Source: Janthinobacterium sp. PC23-8
Lineage (GTDB): Bacteria; Pseudomonadota; Gammaproteobacteria; Burkholderiales; Burkholderiaceae_D
Assembly: GCF_002250505.1 (NCBI RefSeq)
Contig: NZ_NJGY01000001.1
Location: forward strand, 1,360,489-1,424,488
Length of the DNA stretch: 64,000 nucleotides
Reading direction: 5' to 3'
In this document: positions 24,886 through 36,274 of the stretch, in pieces
How positions within the stretch are numbered: position 1 is the first letter of the stretch
Layout: each line of letters starts with the position of its first letter
Notes under the pieces: generated by a model
The model's database searches: none
What the model was told of the DNA's origin: nothing
Seen by the model: the letters and a program-made list of their open reading frames with translations, nothing else
Made by a program: the position numbers and the translations under genes

Positions 24886-27735
24886 ATGAAAATCCTTGAA
24901 TACGCCGAATTTTCGCCGCCCCGCAACAAGGCACAGTACGACAAGGTGCGGCAGGCGATCGAACGCGACGATTTTCGCTCGGCCGATGTCAAAAAACTGA
25001 CAAATTTAGCACACGGCAAGTTCTATCGCGCCAAGCTCGACTATGCCGACCGCTTGCTGTTCTCGACCATCCGCTACCAGGGCGAGGTGTACGCGCTGAT
25101 GCTGGAGGTGATCGAGCAACATGCCTACGACAAGTCGCGCTTCCTGCGCGGCGCCGGGATCGACGACGCCAGGATTGCGCCGGTCGAGGCGGCCGAGGCG
25201 ATCGAGCAGGCCGATCCGGTACGCTATCTGCACCCGCAGCGGCGCCATGTGCATTGGCTCGACAAAGTCATTTCCTTCGACGATGCGCAACAGGCGATCT
25301 ATCTGCAGCCGGCACCGCTGATCATCGTCGGCAGCGCCGGCAGCGGCAAGACCGCCCTGACGCTGGAAAAAATGAAGCATGCGCGCGGCGAGATCCTGTA
25401 CGTAACGCATTCGGCCTACCTGGCGCAGGCGGCGCGCGACTTGTATTTTGCCGACGGCTTCGAGCGCGAAGGGCAGGAAGCGACCTTCCTGTCGTATCGC
25501 GAGTTCATCGAGTCGATCCGCGTGCCGGCCGGGCGCGAAGCGAACTGGCGCGATTTTTCCGCCTGGTTTGCGCGCATGCGCCAGCAATTCAAGGGCATCG
25601 ATGCCCACCAGGCCTTCGAGGAAATCCGCGGCGTGCTGACCGCCGATGCCGGCGGCGTGCTGGCGCGCGAGCAATACCGCGCGCTTGGCACCCGGCTGTC
25701 GATCTTCGCTGCGAGCGAACGCGATACCCTCTACGACCTCTTCGAGCGCTACTGCGACTGGCTGCACGAGGCGCAATTGTATGACCTGAACCTGGTGGCG
25801 CACGCCTGGCGGCGCGAGGTCGCGGCGCGCTACGATTTCGTGGTGGTCGACGAGGTCCAGGATCTGACCGTGGTGCAATTGGCGCTGGTATTGCAGGCGC
25901 TCAAGGCGCCGGGTCAGTTTTTGCTGTGCGGCGATTCGAACCAGATCGTCCACCCCAATTTTTTCTCCTGGAGCAAAATCAAGACCCTGTTCTGGAACGA
26001 TCCGGCGCTGGCCGAAAGACAGCAGTTGCAGGTGTTGCGCGCCAATTTCAGGAACGGCAAGGAAGTCACGCGGATTGCCAACACGCTGCTCAAGATCAAG
26101 CACCGGCGCTTCGGCTCGATCGACCGCGAGAGCAATTTCCTGGTCGACGCCGTCAACCAGGAGGCCGGCACGGTCAGCCTGCTGGCCGACAGCGACAATG
26201 CCCGCCGCGATCTCAATACGCAAATCCGCCGCTCGACGCGCTTTGCGGTACTGGTGCTGCGCGACGAAGACAAGGCCGAAGCGAAAAAGCAGTTCGATAC
26301 GCCGCTGATTTTCTCGGTGCATGAAGCCAAGGGCCTCGAATACGACAGCATCGTGCTGTTCCGCTTTGTTTCCGACAACCGCAGCCGGTTCGCCGACATC
26401 GCCGACGGGGTCAGCGCGACCGACCTGGCCGGCGACGAACTGCAATACAGCCGCGCCCGGGACAAGGCCGACAAGTCGCTCGAGATCTACAAATTCTATG
26501 TCAACGCCCTGTACGTGGCGCTGACCAGGGCGGTGCGCAATGTCTACCTGATCGAATCCGATGCCGGCCATCCGCTGCTGCGCTTGCTCGATATCAGCCA
26601 GGCCGATGCAGCGGCCAAGGTCGATGCGCAAGCGTCGAGCCTCGAGGACTGGCAAAAAGAAGCGCGCAAGCTTGCCTTGCAAGGCAAGCAGGAACAAGCG
26701 GACGCGATCGAGCGCCTGATCCTCAAGACCACCCCGGTGCCATGGACGGTATTCAACGACGCCACCTTGCGCGAGACGCTGGCGAAAGTCTTCCGCGAGC
26801 GCGCGCCTGGCAGCAAAAGCAAGAGCCAGCTGTTCGACTACGCGACCTGTTTCGACGAACCGGTGCTGGCCGGCCTGCTGGCGCACGATGCCGGTTTCGA
26901 GCAGGCGCGCAATTTCCACCGGCTCGCACCAACGCTGGGGCGGCGCCACTACCAGGGGTATTTTGCACGCAACATCAAAGACATCTTGCGCCTGTGCGAC
27001 AAGCACGGCGTCGAGCATCGCACGCCGATGAACCAGACGCCACTGATGGCGGCGGCAGCGGCCGGCAACCTGCCGCTGATTGAGGCCTTGCTCGAACGCG
27101 GCGCCGACAGCGGCGCCACCGACCACCTGGGCCGCAACGCGCTGCACTGGGTGCTGGCCACGGCCTGCCGCGACAGCGCCTACGCCACGGCATCGCTGGG
27201 CGCCGTCTACCACCTGGTGGCGCCGCCCTGCATCGATGTGATGGCGGGCGAGCGCCTGATACGCATCGACAAGCGCCAGTCCGAGTACCTGCTGTTCCAG
27301 ACCATGTGGATGCTGTTCAAATCGTGTTTCGGCATTCACGAGCGCGGCAGCTTCGATGCAGGCATGCTGCTCGACGCCTACGAAAAAATGCCGCCGAGCA
27401 TACTGGCGCCGGAGCGCAAGAAGCGCGCCTTCATTTCCGGCGTGCTGGCACGCAACGAGGTCGATCGCGACTACGCCTACAACCGGCGCCTGTTCAAGCG
27501 CCTGGCGACCGGCCAATACCAGTTCAATCCCGAGTTGGCCCTGCGCCGCAGCAGCCACGATGGCGATACCTGGGTGCCGGCGTTTGCCGCGCTCAACCTG
27601 CCATTGGTGAAGGAACTGGCCGATCCGTGGCATCACCGGCAGATCGATGCGCTGCTCGTCCTGGCCGGGCTGCCCCCGGGCGGCGACAAGAGCATCGCCG
27701 ATGACGCGCATGATCGCGTGCGGCGCGCACTCTGA
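24886..27735 (+). CDS. SF1 (UvrD/Rep-like) helicase with RelE-like N-terminus and ankyrin repeats
   Basis: The 949-residue protein has three parts. Residues 1-90 contain a RelE/HigB-like fold pattern (KFYRAKLDYADRLLFSTIRY followed by a VIEQHAYDKSRFL end). Residues 130-590 form an SF1 helicase: Walker A GSAGSGKT (149-156), DEVQD (322-326), GDSNQIVHP, an SVHEAKGLEYDSIVLF segment and YVALTRAVRNVYLIE. Residues about 710-755 hold ankyrin-type repeats (TPLMAAAAAGNLPLIEALLE). The last 200 residues are unassigned. Such fusions occur scattered in bacteria and could act in DNA repair or defence. It is a single gene, divergent from tldE and next to the tRNA island, with no partner gene visible. Confidence 0.85.
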   Translation: MKILEYAEFSPPRNKAQYDKVRQAIERDDFRSADVKKLTNLAHGKFYRAKLDYADRLLFSTIRYQGEVYALMLEVIEQHAYDKSRFLRGAGIDDARIAPVEAAEAIEQADPVRYLHPQRRHVHWLDKVISFDDAQQAIYLQPAPLIIVGSAGSGKTALTLEKMKHARGEILYVTHSAYLAQAARDLYFADGFEREGQEATFLSYREFIESIRVPAGREANWRDFSAWFARMRQQFKGIDAHQAFEEIRGVLTADAGGVLAREQYRALGTRLSIFAASERDTLYDLFERYCDWLHEAQLYDLNLVAHAWRREVAARYDFVVVDEVQDLTVVQLALVLQALKAPGQFLLCGDSNQIVHPNFFSWSKIKTLFWNDPALAERQQLQVLRANFRNGKEVTRIANTLLKIKHRRFGSIDRESNFLVDAVNQEAGTVSLLADSDNARRDLNTQIRRSTRFAVLVLRDEDKAEAKKQFDTPLIFSVHEAKGLEYDSIVLFRFVSDNRSRFADIADGVSATDLAGDELQYSRARDKADKSLEIYKFYVNALYVALTRAVRNVYLIESDAGHPLLRLLDISQADAAAKVDAQASSLEDWQKEARKLALQGKQEQADAIERLILKTTPVPWTVFNDATLRETLAKVFRERAPGSKSKSQLFDYATCFDEPVLAGLLAHDAGFEQARNFHRLAPTLGRRHYQGYFARNIKDILRLCDKHGVEHRTPMNQTPLMAAAAAGNLPLIEALLERGADSGATDHLGRNALHWVLATACRDSAYATASLGAVYHLVAPPCIDVMAGERLIRIDKRQSEYLLFQTMWMLFKSCFGIHERGSFDAGMLLDAYEKMPPSILAPERKKRAFISGVLARNEVDRDYAYNRRLFKRLATGQYQFNPELALRRSSHDGDTWVPAFAALNLPLVKELADPWHHRQIDALLVLAGLPPGGDKSIADDAHDRVRRAL

Positions 27736-27868
27736 CCATCCTTGTGGCGGGCTGCAACAGTTGACAAGACCGGCTATGGCGCCACCGGCGCCAGGCCCGC
27801 AGATCGGGTATCAGGGCCACGGGTATCAGGGTCAGGTCCGCCATTCGGACACAAGCGCACATAAAAAA

Positions 27869-27892
27869 GCCCCGGCAGCTGCCCGCCGGGGC
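27869..27892 (-). terminator. Rho-independent terminator, original terminator of the CAU tRNA
   Basis: GCCCCGGC and GCCGGGGC pair over an 8-nt loop, followed on the minus strand by TTTTTT. No coding gene ends here, but the 46-bp copy of the tRNA 3' end stops 22 bp upstream on that strand. The simplest reading is that this terminated the tRNA before the island split them. Confidence 0.85.
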
Positions 27893-27914
27893 TTCATTCG
27901 ATGCTGCCAAATTC

Positions 27915-27960
27915 TGGTGGGCCTCCCGTGAGTCGAACACGGCACCAACGGATTATGAGT
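27915..27960 (-). repeat. Attachment-site copy: duplicated 3' end of the CAU tRNA
   Basis: These 46 bp are identical to 31496-31541, the 3' part of the intact tRNA, from the anticodon loop to CCA. The identity ends at the next base. This is the usual outcome of site-specific integration into a tRNA gene, with the distal att copy carrying only the 3' end. Confidence 0.93.
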
Positions 27961-28076
27961 GCGTCTTGCTTGCCGTCAACAACCGTCAATACTCGACAAT
28001 TCAACGACTTACAAGAAAAAATCCCTCAATAATCGTCATTAAATGCCAGTAAAGTGGACATAAAATGGACACTTTA

Positions 28077-28658
28077 CTATTCTGTCATTAGTGGAAGTAA
28101 GTCAATAAACATAACTGGTGTTTCACTTTGACGATTTACATCCGTATCCAATAAAGTAAAGCCCGTTCGCGTATAAAATTTAACGGCTTCAGATTTGGCA
28201 TCCGTAACAACGAACCGACATCCAACAGCAGGTGCAATTACATCAGCGGCTATAGCGAGAGCAATCGACACAAGATTTTCCCCGACACGTACGCCTCGAT
28301 ATCGTTCATCAACAGCTAAACGAGCAATTTTAACGGCAGGTAAGGACTCATATCGGTTAGCATACTGACAGTCTTCAAGGGCATAACCATTGCGAATATC
28401 AATCTCGCTACAGGTGAGCGTCAGGTAACCAAGAATTCCCGAAACGTCATCTTCTACTGGCTCTATGACTGGTACATCTTTGTCAACTAAAAGCTTAATA
28501 GCAACATAAGTCTTGGCAATATTTCCAGTATGAAAATCTTTTGCCTGATTGCGTAAAAAGCTTTTCAATGGAGCAAATGCTGCAGCTCCTGTCTTAAAGC
28601 TATTTATACGATCACTAGGCTTTAGCTCGCGGATAACGTAGTCAACACCAAACAGCAT
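28077..28658 (-). CDS. GNAT-family N-acetyltransferase
   Basis: The 193-residue protein has the GNAT acetyl-CoA-binding pattern: ARLAVDERYRGVRVGENLV (motif A with RxxRxG) and a C-terminal AVKFYTRTGFTLLD segment. The start at 28658 is chosen because the reading frame further upstream overlaps another gene; the ribosome-binding site is weak. The 58-codon gene ending 10 bp upstream suggests a two-gene module. Several GNAT proteins are toxins that acetylate aminoacyl-tRNA, but this one is longer than typical TacT-type toxins, and the substrate is unknown. Confidence 0.8.
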   Translation of the reverse strand: MLFGVDYVIRELKPSDRINSFKTGAAAFAPLKSFLRNQAKDFHTGNIAKTYVAIKLLVDKDVPVIEPVEDDVSGILGYLTLTCSEIDIRNGYALEDCQYANRYESLPAVKIARLAVDERYRGVRVGENLVSIALAIAADVIAPAVGCRFVVTDAKSEAVKFYTRTGFTLLDTDVNRQSETPVMFIDLLPLMTE

Positions 28659-28668
28659 CTTGGTGAAA

Positions 28669-28845
28669 CTATTTCGATGAATTGGTAACTTTGGAGGCCA
28701 GCAATTGGCGCAGCACAGCCCGACCATGCGCAAGCGTGGCTTGAGCAGTAGCGTTCGGTTTGTCTTCGCGCATGTGCTGAATGAACCGAGCAGCATCTTT
28801 GCCGCTCAGCTCTACACGCCCGAAAGTGCTTGTTTTGATAGCCAT
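28669..28845 (-). CDS. Small 58-residue protein upstream of the GNAT gene, antitoxin candidate
   Basis: This short gene begins at the ATG at 28845 and ends with TAG at 28671-28669, 10 bp before the GNAT start. The product begins MAIKTSTFGRVELSGKDAAR and continues as one basic helix. It has no ribbon-helix-helix motif of the DUF1778 antitoxins that usually accompany GNAT toxins, so the antitoxin idea rests only on size and position. The basic helix could bind DNA. Confidence 0.55.
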   Translation of the reverse strand: MAIKTSTFGRVELSGKDAARFIQHMREDKPNATAQATLAHGRAVLRQLLASKVTNSSK

Positions 28846-28883
28846 ATTGCCTAATTTGAAATTTCTTTTTTAACAACGATAAT

Positions 28884-29654
28884 TTAGTAGTCCTTTAAAT
28901 GATACATCAAATTTGAGTAAGAGTACACGTCTAAACGTGTATTCGCCTCACTGTCACTCACCATATCTATAAGTAGGGCAAGACCCTCAGCAAGTTGCTT
29001 AATGGCAATATTTCCAGAAAAATTCTTCTCGATAGCACAATGACGCAAACAGTCGGGCACGATGAGCTGCGGCACGCCGCCGTAGAAGCGCAACGCCCGC
29101 GCCGTCGAGTCTAGCCAGTCGGCCATCGTTTCGTGTGGCGTGGCACAGGCATAGGTATAGCTCGACGCACCCAGCGAAGCGACGAAGATGTGGGCCCGCC
29201 CGCCGTCGGCCAGGGCGATGGTGGGGCCGGCGTAGTCGATGAACAGCTTCTCGCCGGCGCGGTGGAGCTGCCGCATCGAGCGCTTCAGTTGCCTGGCGAA
29301 GCGCCGGTAGTTCTCGCGGAACTGCGAGTAGGCATAGGTCTGCAAGCTGGCGTGGTCGGCGCGGTGCTCTTCCCACAGCAGCATCAGCGTCATGCCTTTG
29401 CGGCGCAACTCCTGGTGCAGGCGCCCGTAGTCAGGTTGCACGTAATCGCGCACTTTTTGGGAACCGGCCAGCAGGCGCCGTTCCAGTGCCGCCTCGTCCA
29501 TGCCCAAGACGGCGTCCCACTCCAGGCCAGCGGCGGCGGCCAAGCCCGCGTATTTCGTGACGACGCCTTTTGAGAGCCCCAGCGCATCGGCGATCTGCTG
29601 GTGCGACAGTTTGGCATCGAGCTTGAGCCGTAATACATCTTTGATCTTACGCAT
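28884..29654 (-). pseudogene. istA: Truncated IS21-family transposase (IstA) with a foreign C-terminal tail
   Basis: From the ATG at 29654 (ribosome-binding site GAGGATCACT) the frame encodes the IstA helix-turn-helix (LSHQQIADALGLSKGVVTKY) and the start of the integrase core (LFIDYAGPT, then GGVPQLIVPD). Homology stops near 29052. The last 55 codons are AT-rich and encode a different tail (NFSGNIAIKQLAEGL onward). More than half of IstA and all of istB are missing, so the element cannot transpose. The tail may be the end of an older island gene joined by deletion. Confidence 0.85.
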
Positions 29655-29760
29655 AGTGATCCTCGGTGCGGGCACGCTGTATCCAGTCAAAAAACTGGCA
29701 GCGTACCCGTAGGTTGCAATATGCGTAACACCATTCTTGCGCCGTACAACGCCGTTCCGG

Positions 29761-29894
29761 CATCGTGACCAGCCATTCCGGGATCGTGACCGCTGATTCC
29801 GGGGAACCCCCAAAATCGGTCACGTTCGCGCGGAATGGGCGGTCACGTTCAAATGGAATGACTGGTCACGATGCCGAAATCACTGGTCACGATG
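29761..29894. repeat. IS21-type end with six transposase-binding repeats
   Basis: GGTCACG(A/T)T starts at 29818, 29841, 29864 and 29885 (spacing 23, 23 and 21 bp), and the same motif occurs inverted at 29761 and 29782 (21 bp apart). Multiple spaced copies of this kind sit at the ends of IS21-family elements and bind the transposase. Only this end of the element survives here. Confidence 0.7.
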
Positions 29895-30221
29895 AACCGG
29901 AATACCCACTTTGCCAAGGGCGGCGCTGGGAAAGCGCCACAGGACCGGGTTATCGGCTCCCAGGCATTCGGCGCCCTGGCGCGCATGGTGTTGGTGACGG
30001 CAAAGGAAGAAGGCAGCAACCAGCGCGTAATGGCCAGGGCGAAATCGAACATTGCCCCGGATGATGGCGGCGTGGCGTACTCGCTGGAGCTGGCCACCAT
30101 CGTCGGCGGCATCGAGGCGACGCATGCGGTATGGGCCGGCGCCATCGAGGGCACGGCTCGGGAAATCCTCGGCGACGTTGAGCACGACGACAGCGAGGGC
30201 GGCGGCGAGCGCCAAGAGTGA
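29895..30221 (+). pseudogene. C-terminal remnant of a RepA/AAA_25-type ATPase
   Basis: The frame encodes THFAKGGAGKAPQDRVIGSQ, then FGALARMVLVTAKEEGSNQR, AKSNIAPDDGGVAY and an acidic C-terminal tail with a natural-looking stop. This is the C-terminal part of AAA ATPases common in integrative elements. The N-terminal half with the Walker motifs has been replaced by the IS21 end at about 29895. A 51-nt piece recurs at 11931-11981. Confidence 0.7.
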
Positions 30222-30222
30222 A

Positions 30223-30372
30223 GGCAAGACGTTGGGGCGGCCATCCAAGACCACTTCTGAGCAGCGCGCCGAAATTTCCTCCAAGTACGAGCAGGGTGAG
30301 AGCGTTAGCGCTCTGGCCCGGTTTTACTCGGTATCGAGGGCTAACATTCTGAACGTGGTAAAGTCGAGCTAA
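30223..30372 (+). pseudogene. C-terminal helix-turn-helix remnant of a serine resolvase
   Basis: The segment encodes GKTLGRPSKTTSEQRAEISS and ALARFYSVSRANILNVV before TAA, matching the Hin/resolvase DNA-binding domain. The catalytic domain is missing, and the fragment begins in a different frame right at the stop of the ATPase remnant. It shows that the ancestral element carried a resolvase. Confidence 0.75.
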
Positions 30373-31388
30373 ATTTTTTTCAGGTCTACACAATCAATTT
30401 TATCTTCGCCCGCAATTATATAACCACCAATCTCCACTTCGAACCCCATTTGTTTAATCATCTCACCAACCTTCAGCAAATAGGCCTCGTCTGCTCGTTT
30501 CCATCCTAAGTTCAGCACTTCCAGTCCTAGTCGAGTAACGATATAAATAGGTAGTTTGAGGATGCGATTAACGTCAGAATGCCTTACAAGCAAGACGCGT
30601 CCGTGTGATGTAAGGCCTTGTAAGAAATTTTCTTGTGCTGAAGAGCGAAGTTGGGTAGACATACCTAGCGCTTCAACTCCAGATAGAATACCAAGTTCTT
30701 GAAGCTCTAAAAAATTTAAAAAATCTAAATCTTCGATAAGTTCTTTATTCTTTGGAGGGCGAACAACGAAGTTTTTTACAACGTAGGGCGCTAATTTCTC
30801 AATTAAAACTGCATCCTCACGAGAAATATTTCTCAAAAAAGCTAAAGTGCGTAGCGAGAATGCTCCTGGACTTTTGACCTCCCCTGCCAGTACTTTACCC
30901 CACAATGCCTGAAGCTCATCCGACGAAACTGCCGCTGCGCTATCACGCCATCTTAGAAGCCAGTCGTCAGACACAGGTACATCCGTCGCGTCCTGGGTAT
31001 CTTGCTCAAGCTCTTGCTCTGCATATAAAACAGCTTTCGTGACGCTGACCTCTTTCCTGAATTCCTCTTTGAGCACATTTGCCCGTACGATTTCTTCAAG
31101 TTCCTCAATAATCGCCAGACGCGTAGTGGGTAAAACTCCTTCATGAATGGCTGTCACGCCTGCGTTTTCCAGTCTCCCCCCTGGGAGCAGTACTTTCTTC
31201 CCTGATTGAATATCGGCAACTTCAATTTTTGTCTGAGCAAGCATCAGTGAATTTAGGCGTTTAATTTCTGCTGCCGCAGCTCCCTCACGACGCATCTGCC
31301 ATGGTTTGAGTAGTAAACCAACCCCTTTACCTGCGATTGTGTCGCAGAGTTTTATTAATAACTTCTCACCTGGCCAGTTGAACTCCAT
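30369..31388 (-). CDS. DUF2806 family protein
   Basis: The 339-residue protein matches the DUF2806 pattern: an N-terminal helix region with GKGVGLLLKPW, a charged middle part, and the conserved LQALWGKVLAGEVKSPGAFS followed by LRTLAFLRNISREDAVL. The function of the family is unknown; members are found on islands. It is the only apparently intact large gene of the tRNA island, lies next to the tRNA, and its 3' end overlaps the resolvase remnant by 4 bp on the opposite strand. The gene is AT-rich, unlike the neighbouring chromosome. Confidence 0.8.
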   Translation of the reverse strand: MEFNWPGEKLLIKLCDTIAGKGVGLLLKPWQMRREGAAAAEIKRLNSLMLAQTKIEVADIQSGKKVLLPGGRLENAGVTAIHEGVLPTTRLAIIEELEEIVRANVLKEEFRKEVSVTKAVLYAEQELEQDTQDATDVPVSDDWLLRWRDSAAAVSSDELQALWGKVLAGEVKSPGAFSLRTLAFLRNISREDAVLIEKLAPYVVKNFVVRPPKNKELIEDLDFLNFLELQELGILSGVEALGMSTQLRSSAQENFLQGLTSHGRVLLVRHSDVNRILKLPIYIVTRLGLEVLNLGWKRADEAYLLKVGEMIKQMGFEVEIGGYIIAGEDKIDCVDLKKI

Positions 31389-31459
31389 AAATCACCTCGA
31401 TAAGTCGATTATTCGGAAAAACCTACACGGTGCCTACACGGAAAATATGGACAAGAAAA

Positions 31460-31487
31460 AAGGACTTAGATTTACACCTAAGTCCTT
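31460..31487 (-). terminator. Rho-independent terminator brought by the island, downstream of the tRNA
   Basis: AAGGACTTAG and CTAAGTCCTT form a 10-bp stem with an 8-nt loop, followed on the minus strand by a T-rich tract. It lies 9 bp after the tRNA 3' end and can replace the original terminator now 3.6 kb away. Confidence 0.85.
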
Positions 31488-31495
31488 GATTTAAT

Positions 31496-31574
<79 letters not shown>

Positions 31575-31609
31575 GGGGTGGTGCTGGCGGGGCGGGCGGT
31601 GGAGCCGGC

Positions 31610-31641
31610 CTCGCGTGGCCGTTGTGAAACGGACACGCGAG
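31610..31641 (-). terminator. Hairpin between rpoD and the tRNA
   Basis: CTCGCGTG pairs with CACGCGAG and, inside it, CCGTT pairs with AACGG around a GTGA loop. It follows the rpoD stop by about 40 bp on the minus strand. There is no T-run, so it may be a weak terminator or an RNA processing signal separating rpoD mRNA from the tRNA. Confidence 0.5.
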
Positions 31642-31682
31642 CATAGGGGGAACCGCCGCCTACGTCAAGCCCTGACGGACCT

Positions 31683-33920
<2,238 letters not shown>

Positions 33921-34284
33921 AGGCGCTTTCGATTACACAACGACTTGCTTTACGGTGGATTAGGATAAAGTTTGCTGCCAGCCCCGCGTCTCTCCACGGA
34001 AGCCACCATCTTCGAACCTGCCGACAACTCAGGTTCGACACTGTTACGTTACTTACACCTCATCGGCCACGATCCGCGGGAAACGCAGCACTTCCTGTCC
34101 ACCGGCTGTCGCCAGCCGTTTTCGGCAGAAACTACTGCATCCAACCGCGCGGGAGCGAGAGCCTGGCGCGATACCACCGCCAGCTGGCCCTGGCTGCCGA
34201 CGCGATTCCAGCGCCGATCAAGAGCCTAACTTACTGAAAACAAACACTATTTACGATCAGAACGAGCTTGCCAAAGCACACAAT

Positions 34285-34325
34285 ACTTAGCATTTGATTA
34301 TAGCACGCGAAAAATGTTTTTCCAG
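34285..34325 (-). promoter_or_regulatory. Probable rpoD promoter
   Basis: On the minus strand a perfect TATAAT lies at 34302-34297, with CTGGAA 17 nt upstream as a weak -35. It sits about 50 bp after dnaG and 380 bp before rpoD. The rest of the 430-bp spacer (33921-34350) holds no gene; it is probably a long rpoD leader. Confidence 0.5.
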
Positions 34326-34350
34326 TCCACACAATATCCTACAGGAAACA

Positions 34351-36147
34351 TTACCGATTTACCAATTCCGCATCGCGCTGACGTTCCAGCTCACTCTGCT
34401 CCTGCATGATTTCGCGGTAGCGTACACCAATTTTCTCCGATGGCAAACCCGACGCAAACAATTGCTGCAATTCCGCCTTCAGGGCGTTCAGCTTGATCTC
34501 GCGGATGGTGCTGACCAGCCACGATTGCTCGCTGTCAAAATCCGATTCGCTGCCGGCGGCGATCTCGCCGATGATCTCGTCGTACTCGCTGCCCAGTTCC
34601 TTCAATTGCTGGGCCAGCGCGGCAAAACTGCCGTGCTCGCCCAGCGCCTGGCCCACGCCCACCAGATGCCCCAGGCTGTGCGCCGCATCCGGCCCCAGAT
34701 GCTGGAAGGCGGCCAGCGCCGCTGCGTCGATCTGCAGGCTCAAGGGCGGATGGGCCACCAGCATGCGCATGATCTTCAGTTCCAGCCCCACCGGCACCGG
34801 ACGGCCCGACTTCGGCGGCGCGCGGCGCGCCACGGCGACCGGCCTGGCCAGCTCGAACAAGGCCTCGATCTCGGCCGGCGTGGACTGCGTCAGTTGCGCC
34901 AGTCCACGCACGATCTGCAAGCGCAGGGACGACGGCGTCATCAGTTGCAACAGCGGCTTGGCGTCGAATTGGACACGCGCGCGGCCTTCCGGTTCCGACA
35001 GATCGTGCTCGCCCGAGACTTCTTTCAGCAGGAACTGCGACAGCGGCATCGCCTCATGCACCTGCCGCTCGAAGCCTTCGGCGCCAAATTCCCGGATATA
35101 ACTGTCCGGATCGTGCTCGGACGGCAGGAACAGGAACTTGATGGTTTTATTATCCGACACATGCGGCAAGCTGGCCTCGAGCGCGCGGCGGGCGGCGCGG
35201 CGGCCGGCCTTGTCGCCATCGAAACTGAAAATCACGTTATCGGTCTGGCGCAGCAGTTTTTGCACGTGGGTCGGGGTGCATGCCGTGCCTAGGGTGGCCA
35301 CCGCTTGCGGAAAGCCCATCTGCGCCAGCGCGACCACATCCATATAGCCTTCCGTCACCAGCACATAACCGGCGTCGCGGATCGCCTGGCGCGCCTCGAA
35401 CAAGCCATATAGTTCGAATCCCTTGGAAAACAAGGGGGTTTCCGGGGAATTCAAGTATTTCGGTTCACCATGGTCGAGCACCCGGCCGCCAAAGGCGATC
35501 ACCTGGCCCTTGGTATTGCGGATCGGGAACATGATGCGTTCACGGAAACGGTCGTAGCGCTTGCGGTGATTGCCCTCTTCATCGACCTTGTCGATCACCA
35601 GCCCCGCTTCGACCAGCGCCACCACTTCGTAGTCGGCAAACACGGAACGCAGGTTATCCCAGCCGCCAGGCGCATATCCCATGCCGAAGCGAGCGGCCAC
35701 TTCGCCGGTCAGGCCACGATTCTTGAGGTAGGCGATGGCGTCGGGCGCGTGGCGCAACTGGCCGCGGTAATAATCGCAGGCCTGCGTCATGGCGTCGGAC
35801 AAAGCCAGGCTTTGCGCCTGAATCTGCGCGCGCTGGGCCGGCGGGATTTTATCGTCCGCTTCCGGCACCACCATGCCAACGTTCTGCGCCAGATCCTTGA
35901 CGGCATCGACAAAGCCCATGCCCGAATACTCGATCAAAAAGCCGATCGAGGTGCCATGCGCGCCGCAGCCGAAGCAGTGATAAAACTGCTTGGTCGGGCT
36001 GACGGTAAAGCTGGGCGACTTTTCACTGTGAAACGGGCACAGGCCCATGAAGTTCGCGCCACCTTTTTTCAACTGCACATAGCGCCCGACGACATCGACG
36101 ATGTCGACGCGGTTGAGCAAATCGGAAATGAAAGATTGAGGTATCAC
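34351..36147 (-). CDS. dnaG: DNA primase DnaG
   Basis: The 598-residue protein synthesises RNA primers at the replication fork. Its N-terminal CHC2 zinc finger is C37-H40-C58-C61 (CPFHSEKSPSF and YHCFGCGAHG). The TOPRIM core has LVTEGYMDVVALAQ and FSFDGDKAGRRAARRAL. The C-terminal part is the helicase-binding domain. It lies between yqeY and rpoD as in the classical macromolecular synthesis operon. Confidence 0.98.
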   Translation of the reverse strand: MIPQSFISDLLNRVDIVDVVGRYVQLKKGGANFMGLCPFHSEKSPSFTVSPTKQFYHCFGCGAHGTSIGFLIEYSGMGFVDAVKDLAQNVGMVVPEADDKIPPAQRAQIQAQSLALSDAMTQACDYYRGQLRHAPDAIAYLKNRGLTGEVAARFGMGYAPGGWDNLRSVFADYEVVALVEAGLVIDKVDEEGNHRKRYDRFRERIMFPIRNTKGQVIAFGGRVLDHGEPKYLNSPETPLFSKGFELYGLFEARQAIRDAGYVLVTEGYMDVVALAQMGFPQAVATLGTACTPTHVQKLLRQTDNVIFSFDGDKAGRRAARRALEASLPHVSDNKTIKFLFLPSEHDPDSYIREFGAEGFERQVHEAMPLSQFLLKEVSGEHDLSEPEGRARVQFDAKPLLQLMTPSSLRLQIVRGLAQLTQSTPAEIEALFELARPVAVARRAPPKSGRPVPVGLELKIMRMLVAHPPLSLQIDAAALAAFQHLGPDAAHSLGHLVGVGQALGEHGSFAALAQQLKELGSEYDEIIGEIAAGSESDFDSEQSWLVSTIREIKLNALKAELQQLFASGLPSEKIGVRYREIMQEQSELERQRDAELVNR

Positions 36148-36274
36148 TGGCGAGGGCGGTCTTGTTATAGGTCAGACTATACTACCGCACGCGGCCGGAT
36201 GTTGATCCTGGTCAACGTGTGGCGCTGCGGCTGCCAGCGTGGTTGCCGGCAGCCGTTATTGCTGAAGATATGGC

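Noticed and set aside
25006..27711. 901-codon minus-strand frame opposite the helicase
   Set aside because: The helicase motifs on the plus strand are unmistakable; the antisense product has no recognisable domain.
24886..27735. Helicase gene as part of the thioredoxin/TldD operon
   Set aside because: It is divergently transcribed and lacks the shared element in the right orientation.
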